A stretch of DNA of 34,731 bases from Acidobacteriota bacterium (GTDB lineage Bacteria > Actinomycetota > Actinomycetes > Actinomycetales > Microbacteriaceae). The notes under the pieces are model-generated. The model had not been told where the DNA came from and ran no database searches. It was given only the letters and a program-made list of their open reading frames with translations. Below, piece after piece: positions 17,006-25,657 of the stretch. The stretch lies in contig JABBOB010000032.1 of NCBI GenBank assembly GCA_019352055.1, forward strand, positions 1 through 34,731. Direction: 5' to 3'. The translations under genes and the position numbers were made by a program. Positions within the stretch are counted from its first letter, which is position 1. Each line of letters starts with the position of its first letter.

Positions 17006-17980
17006 TCACCGCGGGGTCGGGGCTCCGCTCGTGACGGGCACCTCGGCCTGATCCGCTTGCGTGTCGTCCACGAAGTCCGCCGCGGTGTAGCGCGATACTA
17101 CCGGCGCGTCGGGCACCCACTCGCGGCCCGCCCGGTAGACGGTCGTCTCGAGGCCCGGGTGGCGGCGGCGCGACCACACGATGACCGCGAGTCCGACGAC
17201 CACCGACAGGAACGCCGCCCACACGCCGACCCGCAGGCCGAGGTACACGGGGGTCGGGTCCACGCGGATCGACTCGAACACGCTGCGGCCCAGCCCGTAC
17301 CAGACCAGGTACCCGCCGAGCGCACGACCCCAGCGGAGGGGGAACCTGCGCTCGGCGAGCAGGATCACGATCGCGCCCGCGGCGTCCCAGATCAGCTCGT
17401 ACAGGAACGTCGGCTGGAAGAGCGTCCCGGGCGCGAGACCGGCGGGGAACGAAGGGTTGCCGCTCGGGACCCGGAGCCCCCACGGCAGCGTCGTCGGCAG
17501 GCCGTAGAGCTCGGTGTTGAACCAGTCGCCGATCCGGCTGATGCCCTGGGCCATGAGCATGCCCGGCGCGAGCGCGTCCGCGAACGACAGGAAGCGGACG
17601 CCCGTCCAGCGGCTCCCGATCCACACGCCGACCGCGCCGCCGACGATCGCCCCGAAGATCGCGTCGCCGCCGTCCCAGATCGCGATCGCGGTGATCCACG
17701 TCGCGGGGTCGGTCAGGGGGTGCGCTGGGCCGAAGTAGTCGCCGAGGTGCGTGAGCACGTGGACGGCGCGGGCGCCGATCAGGGCGAGCGGCACGGTGCA
17801 GATCGCGAAGTCGACGACGACGCCCGGCTGCCCGCCGCGCTTCGTCAGGCGCCGGGAGGTGACGACGACGGCGACGATGATCCCGGCGAGGATGCAGAGC
17901 GCGGAGCTGTGGACCGCGAAGATGCCGATCGAGAACGACGCCCACGACGCGGGAGGGCTCGGGATGGACGCCGTGATCAC
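17006..17980 (-). CDS. lgt: Prolipoprotein diacylglyceryl transferase
   Basis: Lgt (324 residues) transfers diacylglycerol from phosphatidylglycerol to the lipobox cysteine of prolipoproteins in the cytoplasmic membrane. The signature reads SRIGDWFNTELYGLPTTLPWG, with the conserved Arg and Glu; the usual Asn after Gly is Asp here. FQPTFLYELIWD and GRSVFESIRVDP are further family motifs. About seven hydrophobic helices are visible, with an extra charged cytoplasmic tail of some 50 residues typical of actinobacteria. The start GTG 17980 lacks a ribosome binding site but has TATCTT seven bases upstream, pointing to a private leaderless promoter between trpA and lgt. Confidence 0.96.
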   Translation of the reverse strand: MITASIPSPPASWASFSIGIFAVHSSALCILAGIIVAVVVTSRRLTKRGGQPGVVVDFAICTVPLALIGARAVHVLTHLGDYFGPAHPLTDPATWITAIAIWDGGDAIFGAIVGGAVGVWIGSRWTGVRFLSFADALAPGMLMAQGISRIGDWFNTELYGLPTTLPWGLRVPSGNPSFPAGLAPGTLFQPTFLYELIWDAAGAIVILLAERRFPLRWGRALGGYLVWYGLGRSVFESIRVDPTPVYLGLRVGVWAAFLSVVVGLAVIVWSRRRHPGLETTVYRAGREWVPDAPVVSRYTAADFVDDTQADQAEVPVTSGAPTPR

Positions 17981-17987
17981 GGCGACG

Positions 17988-17993
17988 AAGATA
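17988..17993 (-). promoter_or_regulatory. Candidate leaderless -10 of lgt
   Basis: On the minus strand TATCTT is followed by 7 bases and the lgt GTG. The trpA-lgt gap is only 44 bases. The absence of any Shine-Dalgarno sequence makes a leaderless start the simplest reading. Confidence 0.45.
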
Positions 17994-18024
17994 CCGGGCG
18001 CCGGGGTCGCCGTGCAGCGGGTGG

Positions 18025-18813
18025 CTACGGGCGGCGGGTGCCCTCCGCCAGACCGTCGGCCACGTCGGCGAGCGACGCGAGCCCCTCGCCGAGCGCCGTG
18101 ACCAGCCGGCTGCCGACGATCGCGCCGTCGGCGTACGTGAGGACCTCCGCGACCTGGGCCCCGGTGGAGATGCCGATGCCGACCGCGAGCGGGCGGTCCG
18201 TCACCGCGCGGAGCCGGCCGACGAGCGAGCGCGCCGCGCTGTCGACGTCCGATCTGGCACCGGTGATGCCCATCGTCGACACGACGTAGGTGAACCCGCG
18301 CGACGCCTCCGCCGCGGCCCGAAGGCGCTCATCGGGCGACGTCGGTGCCGCGAGGAAGACCCGGTCGAGGCCGGCTGCATCGCTCGCCGCGATCCACTCC
18401 CCCGCCTCCTCGGGCACGAGGTCCGGCGTGATCAGGCCCGCGCCGCCCGCGGCCGCGAGATCCGTGGCGAAGCGCTCGACGCCGTAGGAGAGCACGGGGT
18501 TGTAGTAGGTCATGCAGAGCACCGCCGCATCGGAGGCGCGGCTGATCTCCCGCACCGCCTCGAACGCGTGCTTCAGTCGGAAGCCCTGCTCGAGGGCGAT
18601 CGTCGTCGCCGCCTGGATCGTCGGCCCGTCGATGACCGGGTCGGAGTAGGGCAGCCCCAGCTCGAGCACGTCGACCCCGTGCTGGGTGAGCGTGATCGCG
18701 GCCTCGATGCTCGTCGCGAGGTCGGGGTACCCGATGGGGAGGTAGCCGACGAGCGTGCCCGCGCGGGTCGCCTTGACGGACGCGAACCGGCGCTCGAGGA
18801 CCGAGGTGCTCAC
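18025..18813 (-). CDS. trpA: Tryptophan synthase alpha subunit
   Basis: TrpA (262 residues) splits indole-3-glycerol phosphate into indole and glyceraldehyde 3-phosphate and channels indole to TrpB. The catalytic Glu lies in [12 protein letters not shown] and the catalytic Asp in [10 protein letters not shown]. The phosphate-binding loops GITGARSDV and VGIGIST are present. The start GTG 18813 overlaps the trpB stop in GTGA, so translation is coupled and subunits are made in step. Confidence 0.97.
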   Translation of the reverse strand: MSTSVLERRFASVKATRAGTLVGYLPIGYPDLATSIEAAITLTQHGVDVLELGLPYSDPVIDGPTIQAATTIALEQGFRLKHAFEAVREISRASDAAVLCMTYYNPVLSYGVERFATDLAAAGGAGLITPDLVPEEAGEWIAASDAAGLDRVFLAAPTSPDERLRAAAEASRGFTYVVSTMGITGARSDVDSAARSLVGRLRAVTDRPLAVGIGISTGAQVAEVLTYADGAIVGSRLVTALGEGLASLADVADGLAEGTRRP

Positions 18814-20039
18814 TCCTGCACCGCGTCGCGGTCGACCAGGTCGAACCACCGCGCCACCGTGGTGGTGTCCTTGTCGCCGCGGCCGGAGAGGTTGACGAGG
18901 ATCGTCGCGCCGGACCCCAGCTCCTTGCCGAGCTCCAGCACCCCGGCGAGCGCGTGCGCGGACTCGATGGCGGGGATGATCCCCTCCGTGCGGCTCAGGA
19001 GGCGGAGCGCGTCCATCGCGGCGGCATCCGTCACCGCGCGGTACGTCGCGCGGCCGGAGTCGGCGAGGAAGGCGTGCTCCGGGCCGACCCCCGGGTAGTC
19101 CAGGCCGGCGGAGACGGAGTGCGACTCGACCGTCTGCCCGTCCTCGTCCTGCAGCACGTAGCTGCGCGCGCCGTGCAGGACACCGGGGCGCCCGACGGAG
19201 ATCGTCGCGGCGGTGCGGGGTGTGTCCGCCCCGTCGCCGCCCGCCTCGAAGCCGTAGAGCGCCACGCCGGGGTCGGCGAGGAACGCGGTGAAGATGCCGA
19301 TCGCGTTCGAGCCGCCGCCGACGCACGCGGCGACCGCGTCGGGCAGGGCGCCGGTGCGCTCCAGCAGCTGCGCGCGGGCCTCGTCGCCGATGATGCGCTG
19401 CAGGTCGCGGACCATCGCGGGGAACGGGTGGGGTCCGGCGGCGGTGCCGAAGATGTAGGTGGTCGTGGCGACGTTCGTCACCCAGTCCCGCATCGCCTCG
19501 TTGATCGCATCCTTGAGGGTGCGGGAACCGGACGTGACGGGCACGACCTCCGCGCCGAGGAGGCGCATCCGCGCCACGTTCAGCGCCTGCCGCTCGGTGT
19601 CGACCTCGCCCATGTAGATGGTGCAGTCGAGGCCGAACAGCGCCGCCGCGGTCGCGGTGGCGACGCCGTGCTGGCCAGCGCCGGTCTCGGCGATGACGCG
19701 CTGCTTGCCGATCTTCCGGGTCAGCAGCGCCTGGCCGAGCACGTTGTTGATCTTGTGGGAGCCGGTGTGGTTCAGGTCCTCGCGCTTCAGGAAGACGCGC
19801 GCCCCGCCGGCGTGGGCGGCGAATCGCGGCACCTCGGTGAGCGGCGAGGGCCGGCCGGTGTAGTCGCGGTGCAGCGCGGCCAGCTCCGAGCGGAACCCGG
19901 GGTCCACCTTGAGCTCGGCCCAGGCGGTCGCCAGCTCGTCGAGCGCGGCGATCAGCGGCTCGGGCACCCACCGGCCGCCGTAGGCGCCGAAGTACGGACC
20001 GGGGCCCGACGGGCTCGGCGCGACGGAGGTGTCGGTCAT
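18810..20039 (-). CDS. trpB: Tryptophan synthase beta subunit
   Basis: TrpB (409 residues) condenses indole with serine to tryptophan using pyridoxal phosphate. The PLP lysine is in [14 protein letters not shown], the catalytic Glu in [13 protein letters not shown], and the cofactor phosphate site in [22 protein letters not shown] is the conserved N-terminus. The sequence matches the ordinary TrpB1 type that pairs with TrpA. Its start overlaps the trpC stop (ATGA) and its end overlaps trpA (GTGA). Confidence 0.98.
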   Translation of the reverse strand: MTDTSVAPSPSGPGPYFGAYGGRWVPEPLIAALDELATAWAELKVDPGFRSELAALHRDYTGRPSPLTEVPRFAAHAGGARVFLKREDLNHTGSHKINNVLGQALLTRKIGKQRVIAETGAGQHGVATATAAALFGLDCTIYMGEVDTERQALNVARMRLLGAEVVPVTSGSRTLKDAINEAMRDWVTNVATTTYIFGTAAGPHPFPAMVRDLQRIIGDEARAQLLERTGALPDAVAACVGGGSNAIGIFTAFLADPGVALYGFEAGGDGADTPRTAATISVGRPGVLHGARSYVLQDEDGQTVESHSVSAGLDYPGVGPEHAFLADSGRATYRAVTDAAAMDALRLLSRTEGIIPAIESAHALAGVLELGKELGSGATILVNLSGRGDKDTTTVARWFDLVDRDAVQE

Positions 20040-20860
20040 GCGTGCGCCCCTCTGAAGGCATTGATCAGGACGGCGGGATCGCCCGTGACGAGGGCCTCCC
20101 CCACCAGCACCACGTCCGCGCCCGCGGCGCGGTACGCCGCGACGTCCTCGGGCGTGCGGACCGCGGACTCGGCGACCTTGACGACGCCGGCCGGGATGCG
20201 ATCGGCGACGCGGCCGAACAGCCCCCGGTCGAGCTCGAACGTGTCGAGGTCGCGGGCGTTCACGCCGAGCAGGTGCGCTCCGGCGGCGAGCGCGCGGTCG
20301 ACCTCGCCTTCGTCGTGCGCCTCGACGAGCGCGGTCATCCGGAGGTCGTGCACGAGCGCGAGCAGCGGCCGCAGCGCTTCATCGGGCAGCGCGGCGACGA
20401 TGAGGAGCACGAGGTCCGCGCCGACGGCACGTGCCTCGAGCACCTGGTAGGGCGACGACACGAAGTCCTTGCGCAGCACCGGCACGTCCACGGCTGCGCG
20501 GACGGCGGCGAGGTCGGCGAGCGACCCCTTGAAGCGCCGCTGCTCGGTGAGCACGCTGATCGCGCTCGCCCCCGAGTCCGCGTAGCTCCGCGCGAGCGCC
20601 GCGGGGTCGGCGATGGACGCGATGTCGCCCCGGGAGGGGCTGGCTCGCTTCACCTCCGCGATGACCTTCACGACGGCCGGGTCGGGCGCGAGCGCCGCCA
20701 GCGCGTCGAGGGGCGGCGTCGCGGTGAGGGCTGCGCGCTCGACCTCGATGAGCGGACGCTCGTCCTCGCGCGCGCGGGCGTCCTCCGCCGAGCCGGCGGT
20801 GAGCTCCGCGAGCAGCCCCCGGAGCGTGGGCCCCGTCGGGCGAGCGTCGGTGCCGGTCAG
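20036..20860 (-). CDS. trpC: Indole-3-glycerol phosphate synthase with probable CTG start
   Basis: TrpC closes the indole ring of CdRP to give indole-3-glycerol phosphate. Landmarks are [13 protein letters not shown] (catalytic Lys), [33 protein letters not shown] and VAESAVRT. The first normal start codon in frame is GTG 20671, which would give 211 residues and remove the N-terminal helix. The conserved-looking N-terminus ([33 protein letters not shown]) is encoded upstream but contains no ATG, GTG or TTG. I therefore place the start at CTG 20860, which overlaps the preceding stop in CTGA and gives 274 residues. ACG at 20827, just before LRGLLAEL, is the alternative; it would be an ATG with a single base change. 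Confidence 0.93.
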   Translation of the reverse strand: MTGTDARPTGPTLRGLLAELTAGSAEDARAREDERPLIEVERAALTATPPLDALAALAPDPAVVKVIAEVKRASPSRGDIASIADPAALARSYADSGASAISVLTEQRRFKGSLADLAAVRAAVDVPVLRKDFVSSPYQVLEARAVGADLVLLIVAALPDEALRPLLALVHDLRMTALVEAHDEGEVDRALAAGAHLLGVNARDLDTFELDRGLFGRVADRIPAGVVKVAESAVRTPEDVAAYRAAGADVVLVGEALVTGDPAVLINAFRGAHA

Positions 20861-21084
20861 TGCGAGCCCCCGGCCCGGTGCCCGCCGACGCCGAGGCCGA
20901 CGGCCTTCAGCAGTCCGCCGACGATCAGGCCGATGGGGACGAGCGCAGCGCCCAGCCAGACGAGCGGGATCACGTTCAGGAACAGGAACGCGGTCGCGAT
21001 GACGAAGCCGATGAGCATGATGACCACCGCGGTCCAGGCCGCCGGCGACGAGCCGTGGCCGGGTTCTTCGCTGATGTCGGACAT
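20857..21084 (-). CDS. Small membrane protein of the trp operon (HGxxxAAWT type)
   Basis: A 75-residue protein with a short N-terminal cytoplasmic segment, the motif [16 protein letters not shown], and two hydrophobic helices (about residues 17-36 and 40-60), then a Gly/His-rich tail. Small proteins with this HGxxxAAWT motif sit at this place in the trp operons of many actinobacteria, but I know of no assigned function. It lies 10 bases after the Trp-associated membrane protein and overlaps trpC by 4 bases, so it is clearly co-expressed. The start ATG 21084 is preferred because the longer frame upstream is the neighbour's shadow. Confidence 0.8.
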   Translation of the reverse strand: MSDISEEPGHGSSPAAWTAVVIMLIGFVIATAFLFLNVIPLVWLGAALVPIGLIVGGLLKAVGLGVGGHRAGGSH

Positions 21085-21094
21085 GGCGGGAATC

Positions 21095-21664
21095 CTATCG
21101 GTCGTCGGTCGGATCCACGTCCCGGGAGAGGGCGTCCCACTCCGAGATCGGATCCGTCGAACGGGTCGCTGGCGCATCGGAACGGAACCGGCGGCCGCCG
21201 GTCGACCACCGGTGGCCCCGGATCAGGACGACGAGGCCGAGCAGCACCGCGAGCACGCCGGCGGCGACGGCGAGGAGCGGCCATCCGGTGCTCGACCGGG
21301 CGACGACGAACGAGGCGAAGTCCGTCACACCGGTCGCGGCGACGATCGCGCCCCTGGTGCCGGCGGCGGGATCGACGACGTTCGGCGCCCCGGCCGCGAC
21401 GATCCCAGCGCCGAGGAGGACCAGCATCACCCCGAGCACGACGCGGGCGACCCGGCCGGCGATCGTGAGGGCGATGCCGAGCGCGAGCGCGACGATGCCC
21501 AGGGGCGCGAGCGCCGGCGCCGCCGCCTGCCCGGCCACGACGACGGGGTCGCGGACCCCGGTCACCGTCGCGGTCGCGAACGTCTGGGTGGACGCGAGCA
21601 CGGCGCCCGCCCCGGCGACGAGGCCGCCGAGCACCACCGTCAGCCGCTCCCGTGCGGGCGTCAC
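21095..21664 (-). CDS. Trp biosynthesis-associated membrane protein
   Basis: A 189-residue protein with about four hydrophobic helices (near residues 8-28, 48-66, 72-92 and 128-148), matching the Trp operon-associated membrane proteins (Trp_oprn_chp family) found beside trpE in actinobacteria. Between helices 1 and 2 there is a small polar loop (TQTFATATV), and the C-terminus is a charged cytoplasmic tail. The function is not established; a role in precursor or product transport has been guessed from context. Start GTG 21664 overlaps the trpE stop (GTGA), so it is translationally coupled. Confidence 0.87.
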   Translation of the reverse strand: MTPARERLTVVLGGLVAGAGAVLASTQTFATATVTGVRDPVVVAGQAAAPALAPLGIVALALGIALTIAGRVARVVLGVMLVLLGAGIVAAGAPNVVDPAAGTRGAIVAATGVTDFASFVVARSSTGWPLLAVAAGVLAVLLGLVVLIRGHRWSTGGRRFRSDAPATRSTDPISEWDALSRDVDPTDDR

Positions 21665-23220
21665 GCGGGTCCGACCTGCCGCATCGCGCTCGCCACGGCC
21701 ACCGCCTTCAGCGGTGCGGTGGCCTTGTTCCAGCTCTCGGCCCACTCCAGCTCGGGCACGGAGTCGGCGACGAGACCGCCGCCCGCCTGCACGCGAGCCA
21801 CCCCGTCGGTGATCACCGCGGTCCGGATCGCGATCGCGAGGTCCAGGTCGCCCGCGAAGTCGAAGTAGCCGACGACGCCGCCGTAGACCCCGCGCCTGGC
21901 GGGCTCGAGCGCGTCGATGATCTGCAGGGCCCGGGGCTTGGGTGCGCCGGAGAGGGTGCCCGCCGGGAAGGTCGCGCGGAGCACGTCGATGGGCCCGACG
22001 CCGGGGCCGGCCTCCCCCTCCACGCTCGAGGTGATGTGCATGATGTGGCTGAACCGCTCGATCCGCATGAACTCGGTGACCTCGACGGAGCCGGGCACGC
22101 ACACCTTCGCGAGGTCGTTCCGGGCGAGGTCGACGAGCATCAGGTGCTCGGCCCGCTCCTTCTCGTCGACGCGCAGCTCGGCGGCGAACGCCTCGTCCGC
22201 CTCCGGCGTCGCCCCCCGCGGGCGGGAACCGGCGATCGGGTGGCTGAACACGCGGCCGCCCTCGACCTTGACCAGCGCCTCGGGCGACGACCCGACCACG
22301 GCGACGGGCGCCCCGTCCGGCCGCTCGTGCGCGATCAGGTACATGTAGGGCGACGGGTTCAGCTGGCGCAGCACGCGGTAGACGTCGAGCGGACTGGCCG
22401 CGGTGGGCAGGTCGAACCGCTGCGCGATCACGACCTGGAACACGTCGCCCTCGCGGATGTGCTCCTTCGCGGCGACCACCGACGCGAGGTAGTCGTCCCG
22501 GGCCGTGCGCGCTGCGGGCTTCGGCACGACGTCGAAGTCCACCTCCGCGAGGGAGGCGTCCGTCGGCGTGCCCAGCCGACGCTCGAGGGCGTCCAGCCGC
22601 CGCTGCGCGTCCGCCCACGCCGCCTCGGGCGGTGTCGGTGCGGCGTCGTCGTTCAGCACGGTGACGATCAGCGACACGGTGCCCTTCAGGTGGTCGATCG
22701 CGACGACCTCCGAGGCGAAGACCAGGCCGAGCTCCGGGACCGCGTAGTCGGCCGGCGGTGCGTCGGGCAGGTGCTCGAGCAGCCGCACCGCGTCCCAGCC
22801 GATGTAGCCGACGAGGCCGCCCGTCAGCGGTGGGAGCCCCGGCACGCGCGGGGACGCCCAGTGCGAGTGGAGGTCGTCGAGCGCCTCGAGGTAGTCGCCG
22901 GTGATCCCGCCGCTGCCGAAGGCGCGCGACGCCGGGAGCCCCCAGTCCTGCCAGACCGGGTGCCCCTTCTGCTCGGTGAGCGCGCCGAAGGCGGCGACCC
23001 CGACGAACGAGTAGCGGGACCAGATGCCGCCCTGCTCCGCGGATTCGAGCAGGAAGGAGCCGGGACGCATCCGCCCGCCCGCGCGCATCGCGAGCTTGCG
23101 GAAGATGCCGAGCGGCGTCTCGCTGTCGGCGAAGAGCACGCGAGCGACCGGAACGACCCGCCGCGTCGGCAGCAGCCCCTCGAACTCGGCGCGGGAGGTG
23201 GTGCCGGGCATGCCGCTCAT
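21661..23220 (-). CDS. trpE: Anthranilate synthase component I
   Basis: TrpE (519 residues) converts chorismate to anthranilate with ammonia from a glutaminase partner (TrpG), which is not in the window. The N-terminal LLESAEQGG motif and NPSPYMYL are the tryptophan-binding sites of feedback-inhibited enzymes, so the protein is probably Trp-sensitive. The catalytic domain shows [41 protein letters not shown] and [16 protein letters not shown]. The start ATG 23220 overlaps the hisI stop in ATGA, so its translation depends on ribosomes leaving hisI, which is notable because hisI carries an internal stop. Confidence 0.97.
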   Translation of the reverse strand: MSGMPGTTSRAEFEGLLPTRRVVPVARVLFADSETPLGIFRKLAMRAGGRMRPGSFLLESAEQGGIWSRYSFVGVAAFGALTEQKGHPVWQDWGLPASRAFGSGGITGDYLEALDDLHSHWASPRVPGLPPLTGGLVGYIGWDAVRLLEHLPDAPPADYAVPELGLVFASEVVAIDHLKGTVSLIVTVLNDDAAPTPPEAAWADAQRRLDALERRLGTPTDASLAEVDFDVVPKPAARTARDDYLASVVAAKEHIREGDVFQVVIAQRFDLPTAASPLDVYRVLRQLNPSPYMYLIAHERPDGAPVAVVGSSPEALVKVEGGRVFSHPIAGSRPRGATPEADEAFAAELRVDEKERAEHLMLVDLARNDLAKVCVPGSVEVTEFMRIERFSHIMHITSSVEGEAGPGVGPIDVLRATFPAGTLSGAPKPRALQIIDALEPARRGVYGGVVGYFDFAGDLDLAIAIRTAVITDGVARVQAGGGLVADSVPELEWAESWNKATAPLKAVAVASAMRQVGPA

Positions 23221-23591
23221 GCGTGGACTCCGGTCTCGCAGGCGATGGGATGGGTGTCGAAGCAGGCGTGGGCACCCGTGTGGCAGGCGGGCCCGACCTG
23301 CTCGACGGAGAGCAGGAGGGCGTCCGCGTCGCAGTCGAGCGCGGCGCCGCGCACGAGCTGGATGTGGCCCTACGTGTCGCCCTTGCGCCAGTACTCCTGC
23401 CGGGAGCGGGACCAGAACACCGCACGCCCCCCGGTGAGGGTGCGCCGCAGCGCCTCGCGGTCCATGTAGCCGACCATCAGCACCTGGCCGGTCGCCGCCT
23501 CCTGGACGACGGCGGTGAGGAGGCCGTCGGCGGTGAACCGGGCCAGCGCGAGCGCCTCGTCCGCGTCGAGCACCGGGATCGCCTCGGTCAT
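23217..23591 (-). pseudogene. hisI: Phosphoribosyl-AMP cyclohydrolase, interrupted by in-frame TAG
   Basis: HisI opens the adenine ring of phosphoribosyl-AMP in step three of histidine synthesis. The frame starts at ATG 23591 (overlapping the hisF stop as ATGA) and is normal through [11 protein letters not shown], where codon 74 is TAG (23370-23372). After the stop, the same frame continues without any shift as [20 protein letters not shown], then [16 protein letters not shown], to a stop at 23217 that overlaps trpE. The family reads KGDTSGH here, so one base (TCG to TAG) explains the break. The lost half has the metal-binding Asp/Cys residues, so the 73-residue product cannot work. It is either a recent nonsense mutation, a sequencing error, or a suppressed stop. 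Full length would be 124 residues. Confidence 0.93.
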
Positions 23592-24379
23592 CGTGCCGTC
23601 CCCCCTGCCGTCGAGCCCTGCCGCACCGTCACGCCCGCGTCCGCGAGCGCGGTCTTCACCTCGCCGATCGTCAGCTCGCCCCGGTGGAAGACGCTCGCCG
23701 CGAGCACCGCGTCGGCCCCGGCCCGGACGGCGGGAGCGAAGTGCTCGAGCGCCCCGGCGCCCCCCGACGCGATCAGCGGCACGCTGCTGATCGCCCGGAC
23801 GGCCTGGATGAGGCGCAGGTCGTAGCCCGCCTTCGTGCCGTCCGCGTCGATCGAGTTGAGCAGCAGCTCACCGGCGCCGAGCGATATCGCCCGCTCGGCC
23901 CACCGAAGGGCGTCGATACCCGTGTTCGTGCGGCCGCCGTGCGTGGTCACCGCCCAGCCGGACGGCGACCGAGGGTCGTGCAGCACGTCGAGCGAGAGCA
24001 CGCAGACCTGCGCGCCGAACCGGTCGGCGATCTCCATGATCAGCTCGGGCCGGGCGATCGCGGCCGAGTTGACCCCGATCTTGTCGGCGCCGGAGCGGAG
24101 GAGCCGATCCACGTCCTCCGCGCTCCGCACACCGCCGCCGACGGTGAGCGGCACGAAGACCTGCTCCGCCGTGCGCCGGACGGTGTCGAGCAGCGTGCCT
24201 CTCGCCTCCACCGTCGCGGTGACGTCGAGGAAGGTGATCTCGTCGGCGCCCTCCGCGGCGTACCTGGCGGCGAGCTCCACCGGGTCGCCCGCGTCCTGCA
24301 GCCCCTCGAACCGGACGCCCTTGACGACGCGGCCGCCGGCGACGTCGAGGCACGGGATGACCCGGGTCGCCAGCGCCAT
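23588..24379 (-). CDS. hisF: Imidazole glycerol phosphate synthase cyclase subunit
   Basis: HisF (263 residues) is the cyclase half of the HisH-HisF enzyme that makes imidazole glycerol phosphate and AICAR. The catalytic aspartates lie in [14 protein letters not shown] (first strand) and [10 protein letters not shown]. The phosphate sites are TVGGGVRS and [10 protein letters not shown]. The barrel is complete. Start ATG 24379 overlaps the hisG stop by one base (TGATG) and its own stop overlaps hisI. HisH, HisA, HisB, HisC and HisD lie elsewhere. Confidence 0.98.
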   Translation of the reverse strand: MALATRVIPCLDVAGGRVVKGVRFEGLQDAGDPVELAARYAAEGADEITFLDVTATVEARGTLLDTVRRTAEQVFVPLTVGGGVRSAEDVDRLLRSGADKIGVNSAAIARPELIMEIADRFGAQVCVLSLDVLHDPRSPSGWAVTTHGGRTNTGIDALRWAERAISLGAGELLLNSIDADGTKAGYDLRLIQAVRAISSVPLIASGGAGALEHFAPAVRAGADAVLAASVFHRGELTIGEVKTALADAGVTVRQGSTAGGTAR

Positions 24380-25218
24380 CAGAGCCTCGCGGCGTGGATC
24401 GGGGTGACGAAGATCGCCCGTGCACCGAGCGCGTAGAGGCGGTCCATGACGAGGTTCATGTCGGCGCGCGTGACGAGCACGCGGACCGCCGCCCAGTCCG
24501 GGTCGTGCAGCGGCGAGATCGTCGGCGACTCGTACCCGGGCGCGACCGCGGTCGCCTCCTCGAGCAGTGCACGAGGGATGTCGTAGTCGACCATCACCCA
24601 GCGGCGGGCGACGAGCACGCCCGTGAGTCGGCGCTCCAGCACCGCCATGCCCTCGGCGCGCGTCGGGCCTGCGATGAGGACGGCCGTCGACTGGAGGATG
24701 ACCGGCCCGAAGATCTCCAGACCCTGCGCACGGAGCGTGGTGCCGGTCTCGACGACGTCCGCGACGGCGTCGGCGACACCGAGCCGCACGGCGGTCTCCA
24801 CGGCGCCGTCGAGGTGCACGAGCGAGACGTCGACCCCCTCCCGCGCCAGGAACCCGCCGACGAGGCCCGAGTAGCTCGTCGCGACGCGGAGCCCCCGGAG
24901 GTCCTCGAGGCTCGAGAACCGACCGGCCGGTCCCGCGAAGCGGAAGGTGGAGGACGCGAAGTCGAGCGACGCGACCTCGACGGCGGAGGAGCCCGAGTCG
25001 AGGAGCAGGTCCCGACCGGTGATCCCCACGTCGAGGGCGCCGGAGCCGACGTAGGTCGCGATGTCGCGCGGGCGCAGGTAGAAGAACTCCGCGTCGTTGC
25101 GCGGGTCGGAGACCGTGAGCTCCTTGGGGTCGCGGCGGAGGCGGTAGCCGGCCTCGCCGAGCATCTGCGCGGCGGTCTCGGCGAGCGCACCCTTGTTGGG
25201 CACGGCGATCCTCAGCAT
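24379..25218 (-). CDS. hisG: ATP phosphoribosyltransferase (long form)
   Basis: HisG (279 residues) joins ATP and PRPP in the first, feedback-controlled step of histidine synthesis. It has the long form with the C-terminal regulatory domain (after about residue 200), so it needs no HisZ and should bind histidine directly. Landmarks are [19 protein letters not shown] at the N-terminus, [21 protein letters not shown], and the PRPP loop region [18 protein letters not shown]. It starts 44 bases after hisE with a weak GAGAGAAC ribosome binding site. Confidence 0.98.
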   Translation of the reverse strand: MLRIAVPNKGALAETAAQMLGEAGYRLRRDPKELTVSDPRNDAEFFYLRPRDIATYVGSGALDVGITGRDLLLDSGSSAVEVASLDFASSTFRFAGPAGRFSSLEDLRGLRVATSYSGLVGGFLAREGVDVSLVHLDGAVETAVRLGVADAVADVVETGTTLRAQGLEIFGPVILQSTAVLIAGPTRAEGMAVLERRLTGVLVARRWVMVDYDIPRALLEEATAVAPGYESPTISPLHDPDWAAVRVLVTRADMNLVMDRLYALGARAIFVTPIHAARL

Positions 25219-25261
25219 GGGGTCGTTCTCTCTGGTGTCGAAGGCGGTCGGCGGGATCTCG

Positions 25262-25525
25262 TCAGAGATGTCGCCAGACGTCCTCGAGGGTCAGCCCGCG
25301 CGCGAGGAGCAGCACCTGGAGGTGGTAGAGCAGCTGCGACGTCTCCTCCGCGAGGCGGTCGTCGCTCTCCCATTCCGCGGCCATCCACACCTCGGCCGCT
25401 TCCTCCACGACCTTCTTGCCGATGCCGTGCACGCCGGAGTCGAGCTCCGCGACCGTGCGCGAGCCGGCCGGACGCTCGATCGCCTTCGCCGACAGCTCGG
25501 CGAACAGGCCCTCGAACGTCTTCAC
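25262..25525 (-). CDS. hisE: Phosphoribosyl-ATP pyrophosphatase
   Basis: HisE (87 residues) removes pyrophosphate from phosphoribosyl-ATP, step two of histidine synthesis. It is a stand-alone all-helical protein of normal length with the family motif [14 protein letters not shown] and the acidic [17 protein letters not shown] helix ([18 protein letters not shown]). Start GTG 25525 ([11 protein letters not shown]) has no ribosome binding site; TACCCT lies 6 bases upstream, so a leaderless mRNA is likely. It is the first gene of the long his-trp-glt-pyk run. Confidence 0.97.
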   Translation of the reverse strand: MKTFEGLFAELSAKAIERPAGSRTVAELDSGVHGIGKKVVEEAAEVWMAAEWESDDRLAEETSQLLYHLQVLLLARGLTLEDVWRHL

Positions 25526-25531
25526 GCGACC

Positions 25532-25537
25532 AGGGTA
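25532..25537 (-). promoter_or_regulatory. Candidate leaderless -10 of the hisE-hisG operon
   Basis: On the minus strand TACCCT is followed by GGTCGC and then GTG 25525. The 6-base spacer places the transcription start at the start codon. No Shine-Dalgarno sequence is present. This would be the main promoter of the his-trp run. Confidence 0.5.
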
Positions 25538-25555
25538 TCGGGGTCCCGGAACCAT

Positions 25556-25635
25556 CGCGGATCCGGAGCCGTTCGACGACACCCCGGTGCCGGCCCCCTC
25601 GTCGCGACGTGTCGCGCAGGGTCTCCGGATCCGCG
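25556..25635. repeat. 13-bp inverted repeat downstream of rpe
   Basis: CGCGGATCCGGAG (25556-25568) and its exact reverse complement (25623-25635) flank 54 bases in the hisE-rpe gap. Downstream of rpe on the minus strand they could close a long stem and act as a terminator; the position just upstream of the hisE -10 also allows a regulatory role. The arm itself contains the palindrome CGGATCCG, so each can pair with itself as well. Confidence 0.5.
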
Positions 25636-25657
25636 GAGGTCGTCCGGATCGGCGGGG

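Noticed and set aside
12479-18289. A 1936-codon open frame on the plus strand opposite gltB and lgt
   Set aside because: It is antisense to well-conserved GltB and Lgt. High GC keeps stop codons rare in shadow frames, and its composition (Asp, Arg, Val, Gly, Leu rich) has no domain signature.
23370-23372. TAG in hisI as pyrrolysine or other recoding
   Set aside because: There is no nearby recoding element and the family residue is an ordinary Ser, so a mutation or sequence error is far more likely.
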